Shown here piece after piece: positions 9,230 through 19,134 of a stretch of DNA of 64,000 bases. Each line of letters starts with the position of its first letter. The stretch's first letter is position 1. Source of the DNA: Tritrichomonas musculus (lineage: Eukaryota > Parabasalia > Tritrichomonadida > Tritrichomonadidae); contig JAPFFF010000040.1 of NCBI GenBank assembly GCA_039105265.1, forward strand, positions 930,001-994,000, in the 5' to 3' direction. The notes under the pieces are model-generated. The model made no database searches. It was not told the origin of the DNA and saw only the letters and a program-made list of their open reading frames with translations. The position numbers were made by a program, and so were the translations under genes.

Positions 9230-10438
9230 ATGATTGAAAATTTTCCTTCTTTTTCTCAACTTGTTTCATCATTACCATTTATAAAAAATGAATATGAATT
9301 TCTCTCAGTTATTGGCTTTGGAGGATCTTCAGTTGTGTTTAAAGTTAAGTCATCAAATTACAAATCAACATTTTTTGCTGCAAAAGTTACTCCAAAAACC
9401 AAAGGTCTCAATTCAACTGAATTAAATATATTAAAAACTCTTGATCATTCTTATATCATCGCAATTTACGATTTTTTCGAAGACGATTTAAATAATTATT
9501 TAATTTTAGAATATTGTGAAAATGGCTCACTTTCATCTTTGATTAAATCTGGACAAATAAAAACAGATGAAGATATTATTTTCTGTATGAAAAAACTAAC
9601 TGAGGCACTATTTTTTTGCCACTCAAAAGGTATCGCTCATAGAGACATTAAGCCATCAAATGTTCTTATTGATGCTTATGGCCGTCCAAAATTAATTGAT
9701 TTTGGCATTTGTGAGATTCTTTATTCAAATCATATAGGCCATAATGCAAATCCTACAAATCATGAAGATAATGATGATTATTATTCAGCCAGAAAGAAAG
9801 GAAGCGTTAAAAAAATTGAAAAATTTTTTGGCTCAACTCCATATCTTGCGCCTGAGGTTATCTTAAAAGAATCATACGATCCTTTTTCTGCTGACGTTTG
9901 GTCTTTAGGCGTATCGTTTTATGAGATCGCTACAGGTTCTTTACCTTGGGATCGTTTCCCCGAAAAAATGAGAGAAGATGCAATTTGCCAATCAATGGTT
10001 ATATTTCCGAATTCAACTTCTAAGCCAATACAGACACTAATTATGTCAATGATGCGGGTTGATCCAAAGCATCGCCCAACAATAAAATCAATTCTCAGAT
10101 GTTCTCTTTTTAAGACTCAAATACCTAGCACATTAAAATTCCTCAGCATTCGAAGAAATCTTATGACTGCTAATTCCAATATCGATAAACAAGATTCACC
10201 AAATAATGAAGAAACTCCTTTGAGATTTGTTCCAATATCTTCACATCCTATTCGTCTTCAACAATATGAACTTCATAAAACCATGAATAAAGATGTTCCA
10301 AGATTCTTGGCTTCTAGATGCCCATCAAGAAGATCATCAAATCCTTCTCAAATGAAAAAATTATGCCAAAAACCAAATTTGACGAGACTTATTTTACCTC
10401 AAATTCAAAATAAGATGACATTTTCCTCATGTGAATAA
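9230..10438 (+). CDS. Serine/threonine protein kinase, CAMK-like
   Basis: 402 residues. A complete eukaryotic protein kinase domain spans about residues 22-294: glycine loop IGFGGSSVVF (28-37), catalytic Lys in AAK (52), helix-C Glu (about 64), HRDIKPSN (137-144), DFG (157-159), APE (207-209) and DVWSLG (222-227). All key catalytic residues are present, so it should be active. An insertion of about 35 residues rich in Asn, Asp and Lys lies between DFG and APE. The C-terminal 100 residues are basic, low in complexity and unassigned. The HRDIKPSN and GSTPYLAPE pattern is closest to the CAMK/CAMKL group common in trichomonads. Substrate unknown. Confidence 0.9.
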   Translation: MIENFPSFSQLVSSLPFIKNEYEFLSVIGFGGSSVVFKVKSSNYKSTFFAAKVTPKTKGLNSTELNILKTLDHSYIIAIYDFFEDDLNNYLILEYCENGSLSSLIKSGQIKTDEDIIFCMKKLTEALFFCHSKGIAHRDIKPSNVLIDAYGRPKLIDFGICEILYSNHIGHNANPTNHEDNDDYYSARKKGSVKKIEKFFGSTPYLAPEVILKESYDPFSADVWSLGVSFYEIATGSLPWDRFPEKMREDAICQSMVIFPNSTSKPIQTLIMSMMRVDPKHRPTIKSILRCSLFKTQIPSTLKFLSIRRNLMTANSNIDKQDSPNNEETPLRFVPISSHPIRLQQYELHKTMNKDVPRFLASRCPSRRSSNPSQMKKLCQKPNLTRLILPQIQNKMTFSSCE

Positions 10439-10964
10439 TATGATTGTTATTAAAATACTAATTAGAATAGATGAATAATATTATATTAAATATGATTTTT
10501 AAATAATATATTTACATTATTTATAGAACAAAAGCCAGAACTATTGCAATAATTCATTTTCAGCTAAACCCTGATATTTCGTTTTGAATAAATTGTCAAA
10601 GAAATGTTTAGTTAAAAATAACTGCCTATTAAAATTTTTAATTGCTTACATGATATATAAATTGTACTAGGAATTATGTATGATTTTGGAGATAAGGTAA
10701 ATTGTTCATTTTATTGGACTAGTTTATCTATTTTCTAATAATGAAAGCACGCTTATTAACATTGATTCTATAGGATGACGAAGCAATTATAAAATACTTT
10801 GCCAAAATGCATTTTTTTGGGGGGCTGAATATTTTTTTTGGGCATAAAATCTTCAATTCAGCGAATTTCGCTCAAATTTAATTCAAAAAATTGAATGAAA
10901 ATTTTCAAATAGACAAAAAAGTCTTTATAGACCTCACATTTATAATCGCATTCAAGAAAAAGTA
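10439..10964. other. Intergenic region
   Basis: AT-rich spacer without a gene. Near its end, CCTCACATTT (10932-10941) contains TCACA, which matches the trichomonad initiator pattern about 29 bases before the next ATG. Confidence 0.4.
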
Positions 10965-11945
10965 ATGTCAGGAGAAGAAAAATGCAAATTGATTTTTAAA
11001 ACGTTAGAATATGAAATTCCATCACAATTCCGTTCATTAGTTGAAGCTTTACCTCCAATTCAAGAAGCAATCAGAGACAAGCACCGATATGAGGTTCAAT
11101 CAGATGTTAGTGAAGAAGTATTCAAATCTTATGTTGACAACTGGATTAGCCGAGACGCTCCAGATATTACTGATGAAAACGTTGAAGAATATGCCAAATT
11201 GAGTGAAGAATTTGGAGCCATGAAAGACGTTGTAGAATTATATCGTAAACTTACAGCTAGCGCTGATACATTAATGGATGAAAACAAACAATTAGAAAAG
11301 CAAATTGAAGAGGTTAGTCAACAAATCGAAGAGAAAACCAATCTATACCATCAGATATATCAATACTTATTCAATAACACAGGTATTGATTCACACGAAC
11401 GATTTTTAGAAGTCAAAGACGAATTATACGAAGCATGCCAAAAAGAAAATCTTAGACTTGTTGGATATTTAACGCAGAAATTGACAGAGCAGAATGGATT
11501 AACATTTTCATTAAATGAAAAAGACATGACTGCGGCTCTTCTTCGTAATAAAACCACATCAAACGAAATAATGATTCCACGTAAAATTACATACGAAAAC
11601 CAAGATTATACAGTTACTAATATTGCAGAAAATTCATTCCGTGGTAACAATAGCATTAAAATTGTTATTTTCCCAGTAGATTCTGAAGTTCAAACAATTG
11701 AAAAAGATTCATTTACTGAATCTTCACTCGAAAATATCTGTATTCCAGCTAGTGTTACAACAATTGAAGAAGAAGCATTTAGCAAATGTGAACAACTTCA
11801 ATCAGTGGCGATTTCAGAAAATTCCAAATTGAGTAAGCTTGGAGAAAAATCATTTCCATATTGCCCACAATTGCATATCTCAATACCAAGCTCGCTTAAA
11901 GGAGAATTACAGGTTCAATTTTCCAATGAAGGAATAATTCATTGA
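10965..11945 (+). CDS. BspA-like leucine-rich-repeat protein
   Basis: 326 residues. The N-terminal 90 residues form an acidic helical region, followed by a coiled coil (about 95-140, with many Glu, Gln and Lys). From about residue 190, BspA/LRR_5-type repeats run to the end, with cores such as SSLENICIPASVTTIEEEAF and the turn phrase FSKCEQL. This family is greatly expanded in trichomonads. There is no signal peptide or transmembrane segment, so it is likely intracellular rather than a surface adhesin. A TCACA initiator-like site lies at 10934-10938. The protein is short for the family and has only about four repeats. Confidence 0.8.
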   Translation: MSGEEKCKLIFKTLEYEIPSQFRSLVEALPPIQEAIRDKHRYEVQSDVSEEVFKSYVDNWISRDAPDITDENVEEYAKLSEEFGAMKDVVELYRKLTASADTLMDENKQLEKQIEEVSQQIEEKTNLYHQIYQYLFNNTGIDSHERFLEVKDELYEACQKENLRLVGYLTQKLTEQNGLTFSLNEKDMTAALLRNKTTSNEIMIPRKITYENQDYTVTNIAENSFRGNNSIKIVIFPVDSEVQTIEKDSFTESSLENICIPASVTTIEEEAFSKCEQLQSVAISENSKLSKLGEKSFPYCPQLHISIPSSLKGELQVQFSNEGIIH

Positions 11946-11984
11946 ATTGATCAATTTTTTTTATTAAACCCACAATTATTAATG

Positions 11985-11988
11985 AAAA

Positions 11989-12026
<38 letters not shown>
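11985..12026. repeat. Long T-run
   Basis: An almost pure run of about 38 T just after the BspA-like gene. Such homopolymer runs recur across this window (17690, 28745, 28810, 63930). Confidence 0.8.
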
Positions 12027-12030
<4 letters not shown>

Positions 12031-12128
12031 ATTATCACATTCCATTTTGCTAGCGATGAATGTGCTTCGAATTTAAGCAATGAATAAAAAAATCAACCTT
12101 TAACCGTACAATTTAACCTTTATTACTT

Positions 12129-15100
12129 TTAACTTAATATCTTTATTGATCCCTTGAAGAAATTCTCTTCATCAAGGAATGAAGCCGCATTAATAGTATT
12201 TATACAAATGACAATATGAAGTTTAAATCTGTTTTTACTTTCTAGAAGCTTTTCCAGCTCCCAGATATTTATGTTCTGGATTAACCCATCATAATTAACC
12301 ACATAAAAAGAAAAGTCCTCACAACTTCTAATATTTTTGGTTAATCTGCGGTAAATGCTAGTTTCCTTAAAATCATTCATATTGTATTTGGGTGATTTAG
12401 GCACGCTTTTGAGATCCTCATTCATAACCGGTAACAAGAAGGGTGTACCAAAAGGAGCCATCAAACTGGTTTGATAATCGCCTATCTTAAATTTGGCACC
12501 ATAATAAACAGGAATGAATCCTAAAAAGTCATCACTATCGAATTCTGGCTGGCGCTTATCAAATCTTATGGCTAAATTAGATGAAGGAGAATAATCTGGT
12601 TTGACAATACCAGAAATTTTACAATTTGATATTTTCAAAATCAAGTGAGACTTGATGAACTTCTCTTTATCGAAATCATCAAACTTCATATGAGTAAAAA
12701 CTTTTTCAATATTATCAATCAAATAAGAAACTTTTTGATCATTCACAATTTCATCATTTACTGTCCTAATTAGGACTTGTGACATAAAATAAATATTTAC
12801 AGCATCACTTGAATAATAAGTTCTTAATGAAATTTGGTTATCGTCTTTTCTATCAAAAACTTTATAGTAAAAATATACGTTAGACACAAAATCAGTATCA
12901 GATTCATTTTCATATTCATATTTTTCTGAGCTCGCATTAAAATGAATCTTGTTCATTTGTATCTTGGTGTTAAACAACGAATATTCAAGGGCACGATTTA
13001 AGATCTTCATGTTCGTTACTTTTTCAGTGAATGGAGATATCTTATCTCCAAACGATAAGAAAACTTGAATGAACTTTTTCTCATTGTATTCTTCATTCAT
13101 TGCAGCACAAATGAACTTGTAAAATTCTTCTAAATTCATAGGAATGTAAAGAGGAAACAGTAATGTCTTTTTCAATGCTAAATGATCGTCTATTTGGCAT
13201 ATAGTAACTGGGATAGAAAAATTCTCAATTTTGAAGACGTTCAAAAAAGATTTGGGATTAATTGTGACACCAAGAGCTTTGCTGAAATACTTAAAGAAGA
13301 GGAATTTCATATCAACAACGTTATCCAAGTTGTGATTGTCATTTTTTTCTTCCGGTTCTCCTTGATTATTTGTACATTGAATGTATATATATCGTCCAGT
13401 ATTGATTTGAAAACATTTATTGATCGGATCGTGCTTGTTTAGCTCGTGAACTTGCGTATTTGTCATTTCATCATATTTTGCTATGTAATATGAGATTTCA
13501 GTATCATCTGGTTTTCCTAGGGCTTTTAAAAGCTGAGGAGTTAATGAGTCCAAACATACATCTGTTTCTACCGTTAGATGTTTGACATATGTGAAGCGGT
13601 TACGATCAATCAAATCGTCATAATTTTTTGGTCTTTCATCTTCGCGTGAACATAATTTTAATGAACTTGTATTGACAGGAGCTGATCGTACAAATGCATA
13701 TTTATCTTTATTTCCTCGAGATTCATATGAATTAGTAAGATTAATTTCCAAGTTTCGAATGAACTTGATAGGATCAAAGACAAATGATAGAAAGTAAATT
13801 GGTACAGTTGCCCCATCTAAAAGGCTTTCTAGATGATACTCTATAGGCTCGTAATAAAGATAGTAATTAAAATTACAAGTATTGAGTTTTGTTTCGTTAT
13901 CTTGAAATACATAACATGATGGGGCATTATTTTCACCTGCTAATCGTAAAACAAATGATTTTCTGGGCACTTTTAATTTCTCTGCTACTATATCGTAAAT
14001 TCTAGATTTTGTATATTCCTTTGCTAAAGTAAAACATAAAGAAGATTTGATATTTTTGAAATCAGTATGCTCACTATTAACGTACTTAATTACATCGTCT
14101 TCAGTTATAATGTGGGCCATCGATTGGGTAGTGTTTTGCTCATTTTCAGAGTTTTTAGACTTTGGAGTGAACTTATAATTTTGTGTTAAATGATCATTGA
14201 TTACATCATCTGCAATGTATAAAAGTATTCTGGCTTGCTCTGGTTCTTTTGCTTGCAAAGTTACTTCATTTAAAATTGTTTGAATATTTTCTCCTTCGTT
14301 GAATGTGGTGTAAATGCCTTGTATATCATCGTTAAAGTAATACCAAACACCATCTGTATTTGCACGGATTACACATTTGTAATGACCAGAGCTCGCATAC
14401 TTTCCAATTCGAATGACAAGACCTGAAAGAGTATACGTACAATGATCAATTTTTTTCATCCCTTTTGTAAGTGGCGATAAATCAAGATGATCTTCAAATT
14501 GTCCATATTTTGCATTTGTTTGAATAAGTAAAATTTCAGGGAACTTGGTAAATACTTTGCCTTCACGCGCTAGACATGACTTTATTTGTTTAAAAAGTGA
14601 ATCATTAAATTTTTCTTGATCTGTAATTAATATGAATTGAGTTTCTGTTTTAAGTTCAGCTTCAACAGAAAACTCAAAATGAGATTGAAATAACGAATCA
14701 AATCGTGAAGTTATCGCTTTATTTTGATTCGCCTTTCCAAGGGTATTAATATTATCAAGAAAACAATATAAAAATTCAGACGCATCATGCTGAACTTGCA
14801 GAGCCAATGAAGGCCACCCAAATGATTTAGTTAATTCTTCTGGAGAAATTTTATTACACCGTAACATCAGATTGAAAAGTTCATTTAATTTAAAAATGAA
14901 GTGTGAAGCAGGCAATGGATTTGAATTATTATAGATAGAAAATAATTCTATAAAAGATCGAAATTCTGATAAGTGAAAAAGCAACTGTATTGTTGAATTT
15001 AAGTAGCAAATACAACATGGATTAAGTAAAGTACACACCAATGGCGGCAATTGTTGCAGTGTATATGTAATTGAGGCGTTAGGTTTTGAAAGAAAATCTT

Positions 15101-15410
15101 TTTTCAAGTGGGAATTAAAAATACGGCAAGACTTTTGTGACTTATCTTTTCTTTGGAAAAGAAACTTTTCTACTTGATCATTAGTTTCAATCTCGATGAA
15201 TACAAGAAATGGATATATTTGAGGATGCTTTCGAAATCTAACTTTAAATTGCAAAAGACCTTGTTCAACTTGAATTATCTTAAAAGATACATCTACGTTA
15301 GATTTTTTATCATTTTCTCCACCATCAATAGATCTGAATTTCGGGTTAACATCTTTAAATTCTTTTTTTAAAAATATATTTTCCATTAATTTATCTTTTT
15401 TAATATTCAT
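12129..15410 (-). CDS. Ubiquitin carboxyl-terminal hydrolase (USP family), USP7-like layout
   Basis: 1093 residues. After a MATH-like N-terminal segment (about 38-120, not certain) comes a USP catalytic domain of about 125-400. The Cys box CICYLNSTIQLLF has catalytic Cys135, QHDASEF (207-213) is the usual Gln/Asp motif, and the His box YASSGHYKCVI has His343, followed by WYYFNDD with Asn360/Asp361. The remaining 690 residues are probably ubiquitin-like modules as in USP7, but I infer this from length and layout, not from motifs. It would remove ubiquitin from proteins in the nucleus or cytosol. The usual Gly-Asn-Thr before CYLNS is replaced by Cys-Cys-Ile. The stop is TAA followed by AA. Confidence 0.9.
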   Translation of the reverse strand: MNIKKDKLMENIFLKKEFKDVNPKFRSIDGGENDKKSNVDVSFKIIQVEQGLLQFKVRFRKHPQIYPFLVFIEIETNDQVEKFLFQRKDKSQKSCRIFNSHLKKDFLSKPNASITYTLQQLPPLVCTLLNPCCICYLNSTIQLLFHLSEFRSFIELFSIYNNSNPLPASHFIFKLNELFNLMLRCNKISPEELTKSFGWPSLALQVQHDASEFLYCFLDNINTLGKANQNKAITSRFDSLFQSHFEFSVEAELKTETQFILITDQEKFNDSLFKQIKSCLAREGKVFTKFPEILLIQTNAKYGQFEDHLDLSPLTKGMKKIDHCTYTLSGLVIRIGKYASSGHYKCVIRANTDGVWYYFNDDIQGIYTTFNEGENIQTILNEVTLQAKEPEQARILLYIADDVINDHLTQNYKFTPKSKNSENEQNTTQSMAHIITEDDVIKYVNSEHTDFKNIKSSLCFTLAKEYTKSRIYDIVAEKLKVPRKSFVLRLAGENNAPSCYVFQDNETKLNTCNFNYYLYYEPIEYHLESLLDGATVPIYFLSFVFDPIKFIRNLEINLTNSYESRGNKDKYAFVRSAPVNTSSLKLCSREDERPKNYDDLIDRNRFTYVKHLTVETDVCLDSLTPQLLKALGKPDDTEISYYIAKYDEMTNTQVHELNKHDPINKCFQINTGRYIYIQCTNNQGEPEEKNDNHNLDNVVDMKFLFFKYFSKALGVTINPKSFLNVFKIENFSIPVTICQIDDHLALKKTLLFPLYIPMNLEEFYKFICAAMNEEYNEKKFIQVFLSFGDKISPFTEKVTNMKILNRALEYSLFNTKIQMNKIHFNASSEKYEYENESDTDFVSNVYFYYKVFDRKDDNQISLRTYYSSDAVNIYFMSQVLIRTVNDEIVNDQKVSYLIDNIEKVFTHMKFDDFDKEKFIKSHLILKISNCKISGIVKPDYSPSSNLAIRFDKRQPEFDSDDFLGFIPVYYGAKFKIGDYQTSLMAPFGTPFLLPVMNEDLKSVPKSPKYNMNDFKETSIYRRLTKNIRSCEDFSFYVVNYDGLIQNINIWELEKLLESKNRFKLHIVICINTINAASFLDEENFFKGSIKILS

Positions 15411-15618
15411 TTGGAAATATGAAATTGACCTTTTTATGAAATTTCAATAATCATTCAATGATTTTCAATTTTTATTTAATCACAAATGTATATAAAAAAA
15501 GAAAATATACACAAATAAGATTATATATTTTAACAGCATTAAAACAAAACAAAACAAAAATAATATAATATATTCATTTTGATAGTAAAAGCATCCTCAT
15601 TGATTGGGAGAATAGTAA

Positions 15619-15698
15619 GGTTGTTTGGCCGAGTGGTCTAAGGCGCCAGTTTAAGGCACTGGTCCGCGAGGGCGTGGGTTCGAACCCCACAGCAACCA
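15619..15698 (+). tRNA. tRNA-Leu (anticodon AAG)
   Basis: Cloverleaf folded by eye. Acceptor stem GGTTGTT (15619-15625) pairs with AGCAACC (15691-15697), with one G-U pair. The D-arm begins GGCCGAG, the anticodon stem is CCAGT/ACTGG around the loop TTAAGGC (anticodon AAG), there is a long variable arm typical of class II Leu tRNA, and the T-arm GTGGG TTCGAAC CCCAC is perfect. Discriminator base A is at 15698. No intron. The D-arm and T-arm contain the internal A and B boxes for RNA polymerase III. Confidence 0.95.
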
Positions 15699-15715
15699 TT
15701 TTTTATTTTTTTTTT
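15699..15715 (+). terminator. RNA polymerase III terminator of the tRNA-Leu
   Basis: T-runs at 15699-15704 and 15706-15715 directly follow the tRNA. The second run overlaps the stop codon of the convergent gene that ends at 15714. Confidence 0.85.
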
Positions 15716-17033
15716 ACATCATTTCCTTTAAACGATCAAGGTTAGAAATATTTTCCTGGACGGGTGGCCAATCAACTACAACATCATGCCTCACTGAATC
15801 ATTAATATTCAAAACCGATTTCCAATATTGAAGATCAAATTTGGGAATATGTACGTTTGGTGTGTTTCTTTTTTCAAAAGAAGAAGGTTCACTAAACCAA
15901 CAATAAAGTAATGCTTTAGTCTTTTGTATATACTTCGGATTATCGCAATTGATTGCAAAAAGCTTTGGTTTAATTGACGCTAATTTTACCAATGAACCTT
16001 CATGCTTTTTTGTCCCAAGAACCAAAAAACGAGCTGTATCAGTTGGAGGATCAATTGCCACAATTTTTTTGTGATAGTAACCATATTGGAATGTAATGAA
16101 TTGCATTTTGATATCACGAACATTTCTAAAAGATCTTTTAATTGTTTCTGTAATTTCATCTTTGAACACTTCTTTACATTCATTAATTAATGTTTTAGTG
16201 GTAGGATAAGCAACATGCTTTGGGTCTTGAAAATATAACGATTTGTATTTTCTTTTAAAAACTAGCATTGTGTACGTTAAGCTTGCTGCATATTTCATTG
16301 AACTAAAATCATTTTGACCTCTCCGTGTATATTTTTTATTTTCTTTTTCAACATTACTATAGTTATGCTCATTAATAAGAACAATTGGGCGTCCTTCTGA
16401 ATCAAAAAAGTCACTGATTTCGACTCTTTGGCCGATAAAAAAATCGTCATTAAAATAAATAAATTTCTCTGATAGATCTGGTATATTTGTTAGACAATTT
16501 TCAATAGCAACTGAATTAAAATTGAAAATAGAATTTTTAGAAGTATATCCTTTTGGAACTAAATTACGAAAAATCGTATGGTGCGTAATTAGTCGAATTT
16601 TTGGATGCGATATATTTAACCAATAAGGAACTTGAGTTACATTATTTGCTACAACAATAAATATATATCTTACCATATGAATTGCATTTTTTTCAATTGA
16701 TCTTAATGAAAAACGAAGTTCTTCACCATCAATAAATCTCATGTTAAAAAGTTTCGCTTTCATTTTAATATGAAGCTTATTTTTCATTTGATTAAATGCT
16801 TTAATCCATTCGGGATCTGAACCATTCACCCACGTATAAACAATATCAATTTTACTTGATCGCTCTTTGTATATTTTGATAGTTTGATAAGTTTTTATTA
16901 ATGAAGAATTGATGTACCTCTTTGGATGATAATTAATTATCTCGATATATAGAAAATAAAAAAATAAACACATAATAATATAAGCAATTATTACTGTAAT
17001 TCTCGATCGAAGAAGTAAATATTTGAGATGCAT
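15714..17033 (-). CDS. Stealth-family protein, GlcNAc-1-phosphotransferase-like
   Basis: 439 residues from the ATG at 17033. The open frame continues upstream to 17144 but has no ATG there, and starting at 17033 puts a signal anchor (about 11-33) right at the N-terminus. Stealth regions follow: CR1 IDIVYTWVNGSDPEW (62-76), CR2 around RFIDGEELRFSLRSIEK and FIYFNDDFFIG, CR3 around the phrase SSMKYAASL, and CR4-like sequence near the end. The family includes human GNPTAB, which adds GlcNAc-1-phosphate to mannose on lysosomal enzymes, and bacterial capsule phosphotransferases. A type II Golgi membrane enzyme is likely. The stop codon touches the terminator of the convergent tRNA gene. Confidence 0.85.
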   Translation of the reverse strand: MHLKYLLLRSRITVIIAYIIMCLFFYFLYIEIINYHPKRYINSSLIKTYQTIKIYKERSSKIDIVYTWVNGSDPEWIKAFNQMKNKLHIKMKAKLFNMRFIDGEELRFSLRSIEKNAIHMVRYIFIVVANNVTQVPYWLNISHPKIRLITHHTIFRNLVPKGYTSKNSIFNFNSVAIENCLTNIPDLSEKFIYFNDDFFIGQRVEISDFFDSEGRPIVLINEHNYSNVEKENKKYTRRGQNDFSSMKYAASLTYTMLVFKRKYKSLYFQDPKHVAYPTTKTLINECKEVFKDEITETIKRSFRNVRDIKMQFITFQYGYYHKKIVAIDPPTDTARFLVLGTKKHEGSLVKLASIKPKLFAINCDNPKYIQKTKALLYCWFSEPSSFEKRNTPNVHIPKFDLQYWKSVLNINDSVRHDVVVDWPPVQENISNLDRLKEMM

Positions 17034-17811
17034 TGGAATCCAAAGATTGGATTTAAAAAAGAGAAATTGCTTTTTTATATCGGGAAAGGTAAGTTTATTA
17101 AAATTTGAATAACTATTCAAATATTTTCTGAAATAATAATTCAATTTCTTTAAAGAATGAAATAACTTATTGAAATACCAATTGTAGTATGAAAAATAAA
17201 TGATTTATTCCACCTAGCATACATGACAAAAAAACAATTCAAGAACAAGTTTTTCTTCATATGCTCTTAATTTTTTTCTTTAATCTCCAACAAATTTTAT
17301 TTGTCTGGTTAAGTTTATATTATTATTCAAATGAATTACTTTCACATGTTGACAACGATACCATGGTTACAATCATTTGGATATTTAAATAATGAAAAAA
17401 GTATCGCACAATGTTTTACCCAAGCAAAAGACAAAAATTATTTCATCGCTGTTAATAAATTCATAGATTGAATTTAACATATATTATCACCTTAAGAATA
17501 ACTCAGATATTTGAAAGTTCAAGCGACACCCAGCATTAAAAATAAAAACATAAGTATAGATTGTTGATGAGCCAGTAAGATTGAAAACAAAAAACATTTA
17601 AAACAATTAATATTAAAAACATTTTTTATTGAAAACGAAATTCAATATGAAATAGCTTACATAAAAAATGATATCATAATCTTATCTTTTTTTTTTTTTT
17701 TTTTTTGGATAATATTATAAACCAAAAGCACTTTATTTTCATTATGAAATCATATAAAAATAATTTATTTTAGTTATTAACGAAAATAAATCGTAAAAAA
17801 GAAAAATAATT
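17034..17811. other. Intergenic region
   Basis: AT-rich spacer with a T-run near 17686-17706. I see no gene. Confidence 0.4.
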
Positions 17812-19134
17812 TTATGTATCGATCAATGTCCCATATATATCAATTGTTTCAAAAGCAAGATAATCGCAATTACCCCAGTTTTGTCCTGCCTGACGAATTC
17901 TAAAGTAACGAAATTCATCAGTTGGCACTTGTTTGATTTTGAATGTGTGAACAAATCTGTCACCGTTCAAATACGAACAATTCTCCACGTTATCAATGAT
18001 TTCCCACGAAATGTGGTCATTTGATACCTCGATGACCCAATTTCTAAGGTGATCGTTGTTTGGGTCATCTTGGTATGACCTAATTGAGTAAGCCGATGGA
18101 ATTATTCGATGCTTTTGAAAGTCAATTTCAAGCCAACTGTCTTCAATGTTATCCGAAGCGAACCAACCAAACGGATTCTCTTTTAGTGCCACTGTTTCAG
18201 GTTTATAACACTCATCGTTCGTATTGACTGAAGATGCTGAGACTTCAATTTCACCAATTATTCGGCCGTTTGATATTCCACGCAGATAGTTGATGATGCC
18301 ACAAAAAGGGTCACTTTCATTTGGTTCAAATGTCTTCCCATTTGCACTCACATTCGTGTAACGGTCACTTCTTCTTTTGTTCATTTTGAAACTTTTTTGG
18401 AGATCAATTTCAAAGCGCTCACAAAAACGTCTCCAAGTTTCATTGGTGATGTCGTTAACATCGTAAATCTCAATGAATTCTTTAATCGAACTTGATGTAA
18501 CATTGCAGAAGTAAACATACTCATACAAAATTGAATACTTTACATCTCTCATGTAAAGTTTGTTGACAAATTGAAGAAGATCGTCCTCTGAGTCAATTTT
18601 AAGATGCTTGTTATTTAAGATAAGTAAAAGCGTTTCAATTTTTAGATTCATTAGATCACTTTCTCGAGTGCTTAATAATTCACCCATAACCGTTGAAATA
18701 AATTCAATTTCTTTTTTATAAAGTTCTGAAAAAAAAAATTGATTTTGTTCGTGTTTTTGAAGCTTTTCAATGATGTTCTCTTTGGTTAGTTCAACATTTA
18801 GTGTATCTTCAACTTTTATATTGCTGTTACAAAGAATTCCGAAGACTTCTATCATAAATGGTATCTCGATATCTTCTATTTCATTTTTTTGAAAATTGAT
18901 AAGTTGTAGAATGTGTGAAAAATTACCTTTATTTTGCGTTTCGATTGCGAATTTACTAAAAGTTGGATCAATTGAATGAATTTGACCAATTTTTGGTGAT
19001 AATAAATCTGAGATTAATTGAGTAGTTGGAAATTCTTCCCCATTAACAATAAATGTAAAATCTTCTTGGTAGTTTTGAAGAGGAACTTGCAATACACTTG
19101 CATAATCCAGCTGAATATTACTTTTTCGGCACAT
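17812..19134 (-). CDS. BTB-BACK-F5/8 type C (discoidin) domain protein
   Basis: 440 residues. The N-terminus (about 25-110) reads as a BTB domain (FTFIVNGEEFPTTQLISDLL), and residues 135-245 resemble a BACK domain. Residues 275-437 form a discoidin/F5/8C domain with typical motifs: FGWFASDNIEDSWLEIDF, the strand phrase YSIRSY, WVIEVSNDHISWEII, and a C-terminal FRYFRIRQAGQNWG. The order BTB-BACK-F5/8C resembles BTBD9-type proteins and is a family expanded in trichomonads. There is no secretion signal, so the discoidin domain acts inside the cell, perhaps in a Cullin-3 type ligase. That role is inference. Confidence 0.8.
   Translation of the reverse strand: MCRKSNIQLDYASVLQVPLQNYQEDFTFIVNGEEFPTTQLISDLLSPKIGQIHSIDPTFSKFAIETQNKGNFSHILQLINFQKNEIEDIEIPFMIEVFGILCNSNIKVEDTLNVELTKENIIEKLQKHEQNQFFFSELYKKEIEFISTVMGELLSTRESDLMNLKIETLLLILNNKHLKIDSEDDLLQFVNKLYMRDVKYSILYEYVYFCNVTSSSIKEFIEIYDVNDITNETWRRFCERFEIDLQKSFKMNKRRSDRYTNVSANGKTFEPNESDPFCGIINYLRGISNGRIIGEIEVSASSVNTNDECYKPETVALKENPFGWFASDNIEDSWLEIDFQKHRIIPSAYSIRSYQDDPNNDHLRNWVIEVSNDHISWEIIDNVENCSYLNGDRFVHTFKIKQVPTDEFRYFRIRQAGQNWGNCDYLAFETIDIYGTLIDT

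Noticed and set aside
15714-17144. Start of the Stealth-family gene at 17144
   Set aside because: That position is TTG. The ATG at 17033 places the signal anchor at the N-terminus, as expected for a type II membrane protein.
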